From the NCBI GenBank assembly GCA_015178975.1, contig WHVD01000022.1, positions 620,001 to 684,000 of the forward strand: a stretch of 64,000 bases of DNA. The letters are read 5' to 3'. Source of the stretch: Hysterangium stoloniferum (Eukaryota > Basidiomycota > Agaricomycetes > Hysterangiales > Hysterangiaceae). How positions within the stretch are numbered: position 1 is the first letter of the stretch; each line of letters begins with the position of its first letter. The notes under the pieces are model-generated. The model saw nothing but the letters and a program-made list of their open reading frames with translations, was not told the origin of the DNA and ran no database searches. Positions 30,591 through 42,912 of the stretch are shown piece after piece. A program made the position numbers and the translations under genes.

Positions 30591-33500
30591 TAACCCTTCG
30601 TACGCCAGTCGATTGACTCTTTCGTGTCGGCTGAGATATTCTATTTGTTATACTTAGTCTTGTTGGAGGTGACGCCGTTGTGTCACCGCCATCGTAAACA
30701 TTACCACTAAATTCGTGTTATTGGAATATGATCATGTTGGACTAATATAGCTACCATCTGTTCAATCGAGTCAGCTCGGAAATACCTTCGCGGCATCACC
30801 TTCGTGATCGCACTTGATCGGGATTTTCTCCCCTTCGAGGTCTACGCAGTATGACACAGCTGAATGTCATCATTGAACTGACACTCGTGATTCTGGAAAA
30901 GACGTCGAGGCTCTGAGTCTGCGGGGCCAGGGCCAGATGGTGGCGTTTTGATAAATGACATTTTCTGACTTCAAATCCAACTATGATGTGTGAGAGTTCC
31001 CATTAGAACGTGCTCGAAAATATATCAATCGTGCCTGTCAGTGTGTCCGCTCATCCATAGCAGTGAGAATACGGTACAGAAACAGGGCTTCATACGACGG
31101 ACTTGTCGAGGGACCGTGATGGGCGTGTGGCGCGACGACTTGCTTTCATTTACCATCTGAACAACGATGTCTGCCCGATGCTGATTCGGGCCTTCCCTAT
31201 TGCTGCAATCAATCGAGAAGGTGTGCTACCGCCTCTGCGGGCATCAACAGCAGGGTGGTCTTTCTTGGGCTGTCGCTGAACTAAATTGATGCTTGGTAAA
31301 ATATGCAGAGCAGACCATGATGTAGCGGTGTATCGGTTCTTCTGCCCTAGGGCAAGTGGGACAGAGCAGGGAGGCTGCTAGCTTGTCTAAATTGTGCGAG
31401 CTATTAGTCGTACCGTTCAGCGCTGTGGCCAGCGGGCAATTTTATTTTATTGGAATTTTCGAGAGCGAAAGCGAAAGCGCAGTATCTTCGTTCACGCTAG
31501 ATATGAGTTCAGTTTGAAACCTCCAGAGTCATTTTTCACTTTGAGGTCTAGTAGACCTTTTTCCGTTTAGGTTTTGGCCTGCGTCTAAGCCTTCAATTTC
31601 TAGGATAAATGGTTCGGACCATTTTATGAAGCGCGTTTTCTCATTACTAGTATATTAAGCGCGGTACACCTCATGAATAAAATAAAGCAGCAAATTAAAC
31701 TGGGATATAGGTATTAATTAACGGCACACCATCGTTCCCGCCATCATAGCAGGGGAGGCAAACGCTGCAGGTGTTGTTCTCACTATTCTTGTCAGCGTTA
31801 CTCCTCCATAACACCCTTCCTCTGATATTGTGTAGTATGTAGCGCCAGGTTGCTTTCTAATTTTTGGTGTCGATAAGCCTGACTCGGAATGACGCCGATC
31901 GCGTGGAAGGTAGGTGATAACTAAGTCCACGAACTACTTCGAAACTCCCGGTATCACCTGTGAACCGTTTTTTCCATGTCACCTCGTATCCCTGCTAACT
32001 GTAATTATAGAAACGGCCACTTTTTGATTAGCACATGTTTTGCACAGCTTCAGCAACTTATATAATTCGCACATGCGTTGGACAAGAGGCATAAATTGGC
32101 CAGCCGCGTCCTATTGTAATTTTATTTAGTGAGTGATTGACGAATGTCAGTATTGGCCACTTTAACCATCGTCACTAGTGTCAACAATATTTACCAATTG
32201 CTATGTGGCAACTCTGGCAAACCAATGCTATGGCAAGGATCACTGATAAATTAATATAACTTTGATCATCAGATTGGTGGAGCTTAGGTTTGCCAGAGAT
32301 GACCGCTGGCGACAAATTTGTAAATTCTTGTGAATCAGTAAAGAAAATATGAGGGAGTTTTCATGATCAAGATGAGTATCTTCTTGCGTTCAATATTTGA
32401 TGGCTTTCATAAACACTTAGCACCTTCCAAAGGCTGTCCTTTCATCGCCTGAGCTCGAGGATTCTCACATTAACATGAACACAATTACAAATTAGAACTT
32501 ACTAAGGTTACTATGTTTTCCAGTAAGGCATTCCGGGTCCGAGAATATAATATATACACTTGCAAATCTTTAATACAGGTGCATGTGATTGATGCTAGTA
32601 CAAGTCTTTTGGAGTGATAAATTATCAGATTTCAAGCTGCACATCACCGATGTACAGTGGAGATCTCAATATGGTGCCCACAAGCGTCATTCAGTCGTGG
32701 ACGTGAATAGAAAAAAATACTCGCATCCCGCTGTCAGTACTGGCAGCTGGCTTAGTGCCATGTACATATATGTGTTTCCGATGAAATGCTTCCAGAAGTT
32801 TCTTACATAAGTATGATGATGCCAATGCAGACTCACTTTAATTAGTATTTTATGCTCTTTTTGGCTCAAAGGCTGGTACTATTTTGTCACCATCATCTCC
32901 ATGTAGAATGATTGTAAGCCACACAAAGTGGTGGTGAGAGATCTGATACTTCATCTCGAACTGAGTACATGGGACTAAGATTAAAAATCAAGTATTCCGC
33001 TCTTCATGAAACACGAAAAGAGCTTCGAATTCTGTGACATATATAGTAAGTACGGCAGACTTCCCCCACTGCTGCTGTAGACGATCGATATCTTCTTATG
33101 CTATTGAAAGTTGAAACTAAAACTGATGCTCCATTGACAAGGTCGGCTGAGTGATCACTTATCTAGGGTGCTCAACGAATCATCAAACACGTCAATGACC
33201 CATCCTATGGGAAGCGAGCCGGTGAATGATGCGTCTACTCCGAACTTTCATATGTGCGGGTCAGGGCAAGCACTATATATTTCAAGTCAAGATGCTCCAT
33301 AATATCTCGGGATAGATTCTAATACTATTCCCGTTAATTCAATATTCAAGGGACTACATCAGTCTACATGTGACACCGTGCATCGCATCATGTAATGCTT
33401 CTAAATAGTCAACGATCTGCTTCGCCAACGGTAACTACATTATTGTAACAGTATGCACATTTGAAGAGCATTTTAAATGACTCTGGACGGGCTGATATAC

Positions 33501-35557
33501 AAGCCTACAAGCCCCGGAACTTATTGACCGTAACTCCATCCCGAGCCCTGTTCTCAAGTATATTCGGTGTGCTTCCGTCCGACTATTAATTGTATCTAGT
33601 ACATATCGATATCACGGGCAAATATATCCGTACTGAATTCGAGATGAAATAGACAACACATATGTGTTATTGAGAACTTGCTCGGATTTAATCGTTCTAT
33701 GCTATGTATACAGAAGTAACTCCGAGAAAACTCCTTTCCGGAGCTTCCGGAGATCAGATAATATTACTTATACATACGATCTCTTGCAGACAACCCTCGG
33801 CGACACTCGAATGGCGGAGATTGGAAATGTATTCTACAAGAATTTAGTTTGTTTTAAATGCCAGATCCACATCCTATAAGGTTAAAGATCAACGAGACTA
33901 GATAGATCTAAACTTGCCATATGGCTCTAGTGGTACACGCTCGCGCGAACCACACGTGACTTGTTCAAACAACCGCGTCTCCCGGTCGTGTTTCCCCGCG
34001 AATCCATCACCTCGCATTTCTCCTCATCGTCTGTTTTTGCGCTGCACCCTTTGGTACGAATTAATCATATGCTATGGTTTTTGGCCTGTCCTGTTGTGCC
34101 AGGGTGTCGGTGTTGTCTGGACTGGTCCTGTCTGTCTGTTCGCACGTACTGTTGCTGCTTATCTGCTCGCCGTCTGCTCCATCGGTCTCCTTCTAGACGA
34201 TTAAGTTGTTTTAAAGCTGTAGCATCATTAGGGCTTATTCATCGTCCGTTGGTCTCTGCATCCGTACTATGGGTCAGTTACCGTAAACACGTTGTTTCCC
34301 ATGAATTAGATTATTTTTATTTTTATTTTCATGCATTTCATTCTCTATGCACTGCACTGTAGATAATTGATGGCCATTGTTTTATTTTTATTTTTCAAGT
34401 TGTGGTCGTTGAGCACGATGCCGAATTTCAAATAATAATGGAATATCAATCATGTTAATTCTTTCAGAAGTATTGCTGTACTATTAAGATGAATTATGAG
34501 TAGATAGTGCAGTCCTAGAGTTGCCACTGCTCCATATGTATACAAAAATTGTCGGTATAACAATGTATGCCACTGTCTTGCCATGCACCGCTACATAAGG
34601 CATAAGATTACTCACATCTAACCGGCAATAAACATCCGTACCTCACAAGGTGATGACTGCGGCGCTTGGGGGTTATCTCCCATCCCCTCCCAACAACCCT
34701 CAACATAAGTAATTTCTAAGCTTTGTAGCCCCAACAAGAGTCCTTCCGCAAAATCAAATCAACGCTGGCTGTGCCGCAGAGACGTTGGAATTAATATTTT
34801 GTGAAATCGCGGGTATCTATCACCCCCAGCGCGGATACTCTGATTCCCACCAGCACTCACGGCCACATCCATCCTTTTGTATGTTGAAGCTGGGTGCACG
34901 GATTTCAAAAGTGCCCACACAGTCCCATCGTGAGATCTTGAAATTATCTTTCGTTAACTCATACTTTTTTAAGACGTTTGCTAGATAGTAGGGGTAGTAC
35001 GCTCAAGGTATGACTCTGCGTTGGCCCATTGGCCCCTGATTCCACCCACTTCATAATAGGGTTTCTCAAAATCGTCAACCAAGGGATAGTGCCGGGGTTG
35101 CGCACAATAATGTTCGCGTCAGAGTGCATGACCTGTGGATCAAAATGAATGGAAGGCAGCACTCTTTGTAGGGAAGAATCGACTCCCGCCGGCAGTCCCC
35201 AGGTATCCCAAACCGTTGCCAAAATTCCTCTGCTCCCTTCTCAGATATGTCTTGCGCAACGTGAAGACCGTCTAATGCCACACCGTCTATACATTCGAGA
35301 GTAAATCGGGGATATCATGGAGCCATCATATCTCCATCGGACTCCGTAGAGGAAACGCACAAAGGCACACCCGTGAAACTTCAGAATCCTAGTAATTTGC
35401 AAGCCTTCAGTCCATGATAAAATAGCTGCTCTCGATTCCGCCCATACTCTCAAAATGCTGATGCGCAGAAATCAGGATGAAATCCATAGCAATAGCCTGC
35501 TAGTCCTACACCCTGAGGGTGCCATTTAACGTCAAGATGGTTTACCCTTCATCATGG
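30591..35557. other. Host-like DNA without a recognised gene
   Basis: Mixed composition with many short frames and no clear coding run. 33914-34362 holds two overlapping plus-strand frames, and 34959-35453 holds minus-strand frames; none carries a motif I can name. An imperfect inverted repeat with perfect 12-bp inner arms (ctctggcaaacc / ggtttgccagag) lies at about 32212-32300. This may contain unrecognised or decayed genes with introns. Confidence 0.3.
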
Positions 35558-35753
35558 ATTTGGGAATGTCTACACCCATTATGTAGACTCCTTAGCCTCC
35601 CTAGCCTCCCTAGATCTATAGTAAGCTTTTATACCGACTAGTAAATAGGGATCTTGCGAAAGTAGTGTGTCTAGCCGAGTCTAGCTAGCTCTCCTAGATG
35701 GTTCTAGACAATATAGACGGCATACTTACTGATCTTCCCACTTTCCTGATGTT
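35558..35753 (+). repeat. 196-bp dispersed repeat, copy 1
   Basis: It runs from 'atttgggaatgtc' to 'ctttcctgatgtt' and is close to 90% alike by eye with 40734-40929. It contains 'ctatagtaagcttttatacc' and several CTAG words. No coding sequence. Flanks differ, so this is a mobile or transferred unit, possibly a small non-autonomous element; ends and target duplication are unclear. Confidence 0.8.
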
Positions 35754-37299
35754 TGTCGACCATTCCATGCGTCTCATTCGCTCTATGAGGCGTCGATCAG
35801 AAAGCTTTCAGCGTAAGGCGCTTTTTGAATCGATTTCTGGAAGTGGGGATGTGGTATCGGCGTTTTGTGCGAGGTAGATGGTATATGCAGTACTAGGCGA
35901 AGCAAAGATACTACAGCACACCAAACAGCACAACTCCCGTGGTTTATTTTGCCAAGTGGCCACTTTCCTGTCCACAGTGAACACCCATGCTTGTCACCTG
36001 CATCTCGACAACTCACCTTCCCGCTACAGGCCATCAAAGTTGAAAGTTATTATCCTCCCCCTCCCAGGCCAAAACACTCACAAGCTTCATGCCATCCAAT
36101 GGTTCTCCGGGGGACCATCATTCGTAGATGAGTGTCGTATCCACCCATGTTCTGTCGTGTTGAGTCTGAAACATCCAATTTCTTGATGGGTGTAGTTCTT
36201 CTGCTTCAGTTTTCCATTTCCTACACAGAGAAATTGTCGCTGTACATCCTCAATTGAAACATCTTTCTCTCCAGCACGAATCTGAGACCTCGACTTTAAA
36301 GCTGGTTGATAGGCTGAGGGAGGATCTGATCTCTCGGAGAAGAAAATCGATATTGATTTCAGGAAAAGGGGAGTGTCAGCAACACGCACACCTTGTATTT
36401 AGTCTAGCGTTATCTACCAGGGAGTTTTTGTTCACTAGTTCAGCTGTCACAGCTGGCCACATCATCTTCCAAATATCCCTATTTACTAGCAGGTATAATG
36501 TATAACTGATTATATATATAAAGTCTAGGTAGTTTAGGCAGTCAATATAGTCTATCTAACAGGTACGGTTTCATTTGGACCTTTCAAAATCTTTAATGAA
36601 GTTTACATACATAGTAGTATGGCTGGGCAGACATTTTATCCTATAGAGCACTTTCTCAACACTATCCAGTCCATCTGGTAATTATAGACCATACGGTCTG
36701 AAAAGAAGAAATTTTGAAAATTCGTCGTCGTGAGTGCTTCTGCCATTTTATGAACCTGGCGAGGTTCCTATGGATTGTGCCGGATGATTTACGTGTTCAA
36801 ACCGCGATAAACGGTGACATCCAGCGCAAAGGTCATTTTTTTAGACATATAATGATAGGATACCCCTTTCAAACAACCATGCCAGCAAACCTGCAGTTCA
36901 AATCTCATCCATCATGGAGGTGCTATACTTACGAACAGAAGTAAATTGGAAGCCGAGAAACGTGTCGAATCAGGGCCCATCACAATGGGCAAAGGAATAA
37001 TCATATTTTAAAATTATTCACAACCTCAATGAACAGAGACGTTGTGTACGGGGCGAATTTGAAACCTGGGATGAGGACGCGTGGCCATATCAAGGATTAT
37101 ACGAGCCGTAAAATCCGATCGCTTCAGTCTCATTCACACAAAATGCCCTGTCCGACGTGTAAACTGCGAGCTGGATCCTGGATAGCCAGGTTTATTAACA
37201 TATTAGGAGCCGCCTAACATTTAAGCTACTTGAGCATGTGCAATAATTTTGGTAAGTTCTAATGAGAGTATCTTAGTACAAACGCATCCATGACAGACG
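35754..37299. other. Host-like DNA downstream of eIF3k, no recognised gene
   Basis: Overlapping frames on both strands at 35783-36505 and short frames to 37217, without recognised motifs. Minus-strand 36087-36389 has a normal composition but no known domain. The 3' end of eIF3k follows at 37300. Confidence 0.3.
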
Positions 37300-38221
37300 T
37301 TAGGAAAGCTTACGAGATAACTGGATGTTCTCCCGTACAACCGTGGCCTCAATGCGGTTGTCAGGATTCGTCGGGACTACGACGACTCCCAAATTCTCAT
37401 CCACGGTCCAGCCCCGCTGGGCAATATACTGTTCTAAACCTTCACCTTGAGGGAAGAAAAAAAAGTTACTCGTAACGCTCCCAGCAGACAATGGGATGCA
37501 CCTACCTTCTAAATCTAGATACCCTCCTAGCCGCTCTTTGCTAATTTTTTGAAACGCAGCTCTTACCGCTCGAATAACTGCCTCCCTCACTGAATCTTCA
37601 AACCCGACGCATTCTACTGTGTAGTTGTCTCGCAACCACTCAAGTTTCTCTGAACGGAAAAGCTTCCAAAAGGCGGGAAAGCGGCACTGATGAAGACAGG
37701 ATGAGAGATCGACTAAATACGGCAATAGGTCCGGAAGTGCATCTTGGTCATCTTGAGGAGTTGGATACGTCTAGAGACATGATTCGTTGTGGGATGAAGT
37801 GGAAAAAACTGATAACATACATCACGTTCACCAAGAAGGGCAAGGCATAAGTTGAAATCGGGTTGTGGCGCCGCTGTGAGTGACTTGATGAGAATGTTAA
37901 TCACGACGTCGGGGTTATATAGATCTGGGTTGAATTGGTAGCTACGTAGGGGTCACCAGTTTTTATTGGTCTGAGCGGATATCAAGGCAAGACACTTACA
38001 GTTTTAAAATGGCTAAATTCGCCATGCAGTCATACTCTTGACTTCGAATCTGATGAAAGAGATAATCTTCAAGGATGCTAATGTTGGATGGGTTGTATCG
38101 GTCTGAGGCCATGCATCATGAAATGCTCAACTACGGGTGTATTTCTGCAGAAACACCTACCAACACCGGATACTAGCATCTCAATAACCTCGGGTCTCGT
38201 ATCTGGAGATAATGCGCTCAT
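37300..38221 (-). CDS. Eukaryotic translation initiation factor 3 subunit K
   Basis: Five exons: 38221-38161, 38102-38000, 37941-37821, 37770-37506 and 37445-37300, giving 231 aa. All introns are short GT-AG and phases agree. The start reads MSALSPDTRPEVIEMLVSG. Diagnostic stretches are 'DRYNPSNISILEDYL', 'DFNLCLALLGE', 'CRFPAFWKLF', 'GFEDSVREAVIRAV' and 'RGWTVDENLGVVVVP', matching the HAM domain followed by a winged helix found in eIF3k. The length is close to the usual 220-240 aa. eIF3k is a non-core subunit of the eIF3 complex, which binds the 40S ribosomal subunit in the cytoplasm. The GST gene starts divergently 0.85 kb away. Confidence 0.9.
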
Positions 38222-39068
38222 TGCGAGTGACAGGCGGGAGTAGTGGTAAGTTCTGTCTGGCTTGTAAGTTGCTTGACTGCAAAAGAGGCAGGAGATGACT
38301 AATCCTACGCTCTTGATCACGTGACTATGACACGTACTCTCCTTGAAGTCACCAGATTATGTCGTTGACCATTTACTTTTGAAGAACTGACGCAACACCC
38401 CCACTTCATTTATTAGCTCATTCTTATTTTATTTTTTGATTTGTAACCCAGAAAATGAAATATCATGGGAACTACCTTCCGGATTTGGAAAAAAGCGGTC
38501 AACGCATTCTTTTCTATCTGAAAAAAAATTTCGCGAACAAGGGCCCCTTGGCCTAAACCCGACGTATTGGAGAGCTGTGAGGACACTGTAAGAATCTTTG
38601 TAACAAAGTTTTGGCACCGTAAGCAAGCTATAATCGAGTACTTAGTCAGCAGTGTTACAAACCAAAAATGATCTCGGCTAAGAAAAGACATTGCATATAT
38701 TTTATTAGAAATCCGAGTACTCCTCATCTATGCAGATACATAAACTCAAGGTACGCGTCGAATTGCTGCATATTGCGTCATCCGCTAATTTAGTTCAAGC
38801 CTAGGAATAAGGTAACGCGGGATACGCACTGAGAGCTGTTGGGCACGGACGGATTGGTGAGAAGTGCCTTATTTATTTCGAGCCACGATTGGTACGCATG
38901 TGACAGAGAAGTTTGTGGTGAGTTCTTACTTACAAAGCATGTTTGAAAAAGCTTATGATGTGTGAATATGCCACCAGGTGGGAGAGTCGGCTTAGTAACG
39001 GACTATCTTTGTCCCATAGTATTTAAGACCTGATGGGAAAATCTGTCTTCCTCAATTAGCAAGTAACA
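38222..39068. promoter_or_regulatory. Divergent intergenic region between eIF3k and the GST gene
   Basis: About 850 bp lie between two start codons facing away from each other, so both promoters should lie here. A candidate TATA-like 'agtatttaag' lies near 39020, about 45 bp before the GST start. Small frames (38413-38727 minus) look like chance. Confidence 0.4.
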
Positions 39069-40384
39069 ATGTCGAAACCCATAACTCTTTACACTGCGAG
39101 CACCCCCAATGGTCTGTTTTCAATACGTAGCTTGGATCAATCCGCTGATGTTACAGTAATATACCAGGTTATCCCATCTCAATTGCATTGGAAGAACTTG
39201 ATGTTCCTTGTGAGTGCTACAATTCCCTCCCTGCTTTACATTATATCAAGTGGAAATTTTAGACGAGGTTAAAGCCATCTCGTTCAAAGATAACGAGCAA
39301 AAGAGCGACTGGTTCTTGAAAATAAATCCCAACGGTAAGCACCTATGGTTATCATGGGCCAGACATAACACTAAAAGTGACGACAGGTCGCATCCCCGCT
39401 ATAGTTGACCACAAGAATGGAGATTTCCCCGTATTCGAGACCACTGCAATTTTGATTTGTAGGCAACATTCCGATTGTTCCATTAAATGGAACACAACTG
39501 AACCCTTTGTAGATCTCGCCGAGCAGTACGATCCCGAGCACAAGATATCGTATGATCCCATCAAAGAGCCTAAGCTTCATAGTGAAGAAGTGCAGTGGTT
39601 GTGCTTCGCCCATGGAGGCGTTGGTCCTATGTGCGTATCTGTAGCAGCCTATTGGCATAGCTATTCCTTACCAGTATAACAGGCAGGGACAAGCGTTAGT
39701 GAAACAATTACTATGTCAATCTTAGATGATACAAATCCACACGCAGTAACCATTTCCACCGGTACGCTCCTGAAAAGATTCCATATGGCATCAAACGTTA
39801 TCAGGTATGTTCTCAGCCGTTCCAGGATGGCTGGCCACTTCTGAAATGCTCCCTCAGGATGAGACCAAGCGTTTATTCTCCGTGATCGAAAAACGTCTCG
39901 AGGGACGAGAATGGCTAGTTGGAGATCATTATGGCCTCGCGGATATCAAGACATTGTAAGCTGCATTTCTATATATCGTCTGTCAAAAGGTTGACAAAAT
40001 GTAATATTATATAGCACCTGGTAGGGCGCCATCTATACACTAAGACTAAAAGAGAACTAATACATTCATTGGCAGGGTCAGGTTAGGCCCTTGGTCAGGT
40101 GTGGAACTGACCGATTTCCCGAAGATTCAGGTAAATATACTCCACTGTGTGGCGTCATGATGGGATGATAACACATCCCGACAGGCGTGGATAGACCGCT
40201 GTGAGGCTCGTCCCAAAACATATGAGGGCTTTGGAGTGCCCGTTCGCTCCAACCTGCAAGAGTATTACCATCGTTACTCGCTAAAAAAAAAGGCTGCTAA
40301 TTGTTGGCGAATCTTTTCAGGAACCTGAAGAACGCAGCGAAACTCTCTGCCGAGGCAGCGAAAACTTTCGGCTTCAAGAAATAA
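39069..40384 (+). CDS. Glutathione S-transferase, fungal Ure2p-like class, 12 exons
   Basis: Exons: 39069-39111, 39168-39209, 39263-39334, 39387-39458, 39513-39630, 39683-39694, 39747-39804, 39858-39955, 40015-40020, 40076-40130, 40185-40261 and 40321-40384, giving 238 aa. Every junction is GT-AG and in phase. The N-terminal thioredoxin fold (about 1-85) begins MSKPITLYTAST and carries 'NPNGRIPAIVDH' with the cis-proline loop, then 'FETTAILIYLAEQYD', which should bind glutathione. The C-terminal helical domain follows, with 'HFHRYAPEKIPYGIKRYQ' and 'EWLVGDHYGLADIKTF'. Role: cytosolic conjugation of glutathione to toxic or oxidised compounds; substrate unknown. Two exons are tiny, 12 nt (39683-39694) and 6 nt (40015-40020). 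Both are needed to keep 'GPMQGQANHF' and 'KTFTWVRLGPW'. Confidence 0.88.
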
Positions 40385-40654
40385 ATACAGGCGCGGTCTG
40401 AGTCAGGAATTAGCAATTTGAAGAAATTAGGTATCACAATTGAAGGATTATATGTTGTACCCTTTCAGTTGCGTGAAATCTATATACAGATCTTCACATC
40501 GTCTTTTTTGTCGTGTCTCGAGCAAGTCGACGGTACCCACAGCAGCAGTTGTGTGCAGATGAATGGGCGAAAGGCAATGGGAGTGACACTCTTACCCCAC
40601 TCATCAGATACATATACTGATAGACTCAGCATCATAACCAAGCTGTTCAGAGGC

Positions 40655-40947
40655 TAGCACAAGGGCACAGCACATAAGCTGAAGTCAGGTCCTATCTGTC
40701 CTCAGCATACCCTTGGGTTGCCTTGCATCAGGTATTTGGGAATGTCCACACCCATGATGTAGACTCCCTAGACTCCCTAGATCTATAGTAAGCTTTTATA
40801 CCGACTAGTAAATAGGGATCTCGCGAAAGTAGTGTGTTTAGCTGAGTCTAGCCGAGCTAGCTGGTTCTCCTAGATGGCTCTAGACAATATAGATGGCATA
40901 CTTACTGATCTTCTTACTTTCCTGATGTTCAAACCTGATCCTTAACA
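40655..40947 (+). mobile_element. Gypsy LTR 3' fragment carrying the 196-bp repeat
   Basis: It contains the family motif GCACAGCACATAAGCTGAAG (about 40664-40683) and ends TCCTTAACA at 40947, directly before a gag start. It is therefore the remaining 3' part of a 5' LTR. The stretch 40734-40929 inside it is the second copy of a dispersed repeat. Confidence 0.6.
40734..40929 (+). repeat. 196-bp dispersed repeat, copy 2
   Basis: Same limits as 35558-35753 ('atttgggaatgtcc' to 'tttcctgatgtt'), with differing flanks. Here it lies within an LTR remnant, which shows that the repeat has moved or been copied into a retroelement. Confidence 0.8.
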
Positions 40948-41977
40948 GTATATTCAAATTCTCTCTTGGGGATTGTCATCATGCCTCCTAAGAAGAAAGG
41001 AGCCATGCCTGCAGCTAGAGCTGAATCCTCCACCCTTTGATCTTCATTCATGTTATATACTGCAAAGCTATCCCTACCCAATCAACCAGACAACTCTGAA
41101 GAATCATGTTTTGAAGAAATTCTGGATAACCTGGATGATATGGAAGCCATTGTGAAATTTGATAACAGAGATGAGGAAATTTCAAATACACCCAAACCCA
41201 CAAATCCTCTTGAAACAAGTGATTTCACTCCAGCCATGTTTGCAAAGACTCTGGATTCCCTCATGACTTTCCCAGTTTCCAACAGCAATAGAGAGCCTGC
41301 ACATTCAGAAGTCAATGGACCCAGACCCTTCTCTGGTGTGAACCCAAAGAAATTGACCACATTCCTCATGCAATGCCATTTTAATTTCTGCAATTTTCCA
41401 GCTGCTTTTACCATGTGTCAGGGTGTATCTTAACACCAACCTGAGACAGATAAAATCTATATTTGTCATCCCATCTGACTTCCCAAGGTTTGGGTTATAG
41501 TGCTATCGACAAATATCTTTAGTAGTGTTTAGATATTAGATTATGAGGTCTGTGCACAACACCTAGTACTGCTTTAGTCTTAGCTAGATGCACAAGCATG
41601 TATATAATCTAGGGAGTTAAGGACAGTAGGTCCTTAACTTTGTAATTGACTTGGGTACATGGCATCTACTGTAGTCTGAGTACAGACAGTCCCTAACACC
41701 ATGGATGACAAGAAGGTTAACTATGCCCTGTCTTATCTCTCAGGATCCACACTCACATGGTTTGAGCCTGCATTCTGCAGACTTACCCAGATGAGCCTGT
41801 CTGGCCCCAAGGTTGGGGAGCCTTTGTTAATATCTTGCTAGGATTCAGTCATTCAGCCCCCTGCAACCTCATTCTACTCTCCCCACCCTCTGGCATCCTG
41901 CCATCAATACCCCTGACCATCAACCCTCTGACATCACTCCCCTTTTGTCTTTAGACCTTAGATCTGTTAAGATCCAA
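40948..41977 (+). mobile_element. Ty3/gypsy gag remnant
   Basis: Gag-like coding starts at 40981 (MPPKKKGAMPAARAE), continues through an acidic N-terminal region and 'RPFSGVNPKKLTTFLMQCHFNF', and resumes after the solo LTR with 'VNYALSYLSGSTLTWFEPAF', a typical retrotransposon Gag motif (about 41715-41780). The rest, to 41977, holds decayed gag or protease sequence. RT and integrase are absent. Fossil with several breaks and one LTR insertion. Confidence 0.75.
41416..41698 (+). mobile_element. Solo LTR, 283 bp, in the gag remnant
   Basis: It begins TGTCAGGGTG and ends CCCTAACA, flanked by the target duplication ccatg at 41411-41415 and 41699-41703. The gag reading resumes on the other side. 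Confidence 0.85.
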
Positions 41978-41982
41978 GCAAG

Positions 41983-42452
41983 TGACATGAATCAGATTTT
42001 ACTCAATAAAGTCGAATAGACAATTGAAGAATATTCAACTATATTGAGTACAGATGCCTCATTTGATGAAGTATTAATTCATCCTGTTGATAAAGTGTGA
42101 GGCAAAGATAGGACACAGAAGCACACAAATAATTATGTTGAAGAAATCTCAGATAGAGGTTGAATTAGTAATGCAATAATAATGGTACAGATTAAGGTAC
42201 AGGTTTTCTGACTGACTTCCCTTGCTCCTATCATTGTCCTTTTATGCTATTTATCATTTACCTATGATGATAATATGATATCAGAGTGAAATAATTAATG
42301 ATATCAAACTGAGACAAGTCAAAGATTAGTCAAAGAGTAGTCAAAGAGTAGTCAAAGAATCTCGAAAAATAGGCAAGTCAGAAATTGAGTTGGAAAGTCA
42401 AAGGAAAGTTGAATTGAATATTATTGGAATTTGAGCTAGTAGGTTCATGACA
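41983..42452 (-). mobile_element. Solo LTR of the TGTCA...TGACA family, reversed, 470 bp
   Basis: On the plus strand it starts TGACATGAATC and ends GGTTCATGACA. The flanks gcaag (41978-41982) and acaag (42453-42457) differ at one base. Reverse-complemented, it matches 42593-42912 over most of its length, and more distantly 43278-43707. It has very few CGs compared with the copy at 43278, so it is likely old. A run of 'gtcaaagagta' repeats lies near 42320-42355. Confidence 0.7.
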
Positions 42453-42532
42453 ACAAGGGTTAAGAGGAAGCTCTATGTTGGGGGGCTGATGATAGAGATT
42501 GTACTACATAGCTGGAAGGTCTGACTCTATAA

Positions 42533-42592
42533 AACAGGTGGAGCTTGGCTTCAACTTATGTGTTGTGCCCTCATACAAACTGTTAGGGTGCT
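42533..42592 (-). mobile_element. Short reversed LTR fragment with the conserved 'CAGCACATAAGCTGAAGCC' motif
   Basis: 'gagcttggcttcaacttatg' followed by 'tgttgtgccctcatac' is a degenerate reverse complement of the motif shared by the TGTTAC...TTAACA LTRs. Only this piece remains. Confidence 0.55.
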
Positions 42593-42912
42593 CGACATCA
42601 TTGATAATTTCACTCTGATATCATATTATCATCATAGGTAAATGATGAATAGCATAAAAGAGCAATGAAAGGAGAGAGGGAAGTCAGTCAGAAAACCTGT
42701 ACCATGATCTGTATCATTGATATTGTATTACTTCAACTTCTATTAATAATATCTTCGACATAATTATTTGTGTGCTTCTGTGTCCTATATTTGTCTCACA
42801 CTTTATCAACAGAGTGAATTAATATTTTGTTGGATAAGGCATCTGTACTTGATATTGTTGAATATTATTTGATCATTATTCAACTTTATTGGGTAAAATC
42901 TGTTTTGTGTCA
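42593..42912 (+). mobile_element. Partial LTR of the TGTCA...TGTCA family, plus orientation
   Basis: It runs from 'ttgataatttcactctgatatc' to 'tctgttttgtgtca' and is the inverted counterpart of 41983-42452, 140 bp away. The 5' third of the LTR is missing. The two copies could form a large hairpin. Confidence 0.7.

Noticed and set aside
33914-34362. Two overlapping plus-strand frames resembling small membrane proteins
   Set aside because: They overlap in different frames with no start context, motif or splice support; most likely chance frames.
36890-36915. Possible tRNA T-arm (gttcaaatc) in host-like DNA
   Set aside because: No matching acceptor, D-arm or anticodon arm could be placed around it. 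Similar words near 16665 and 18670 also failed.
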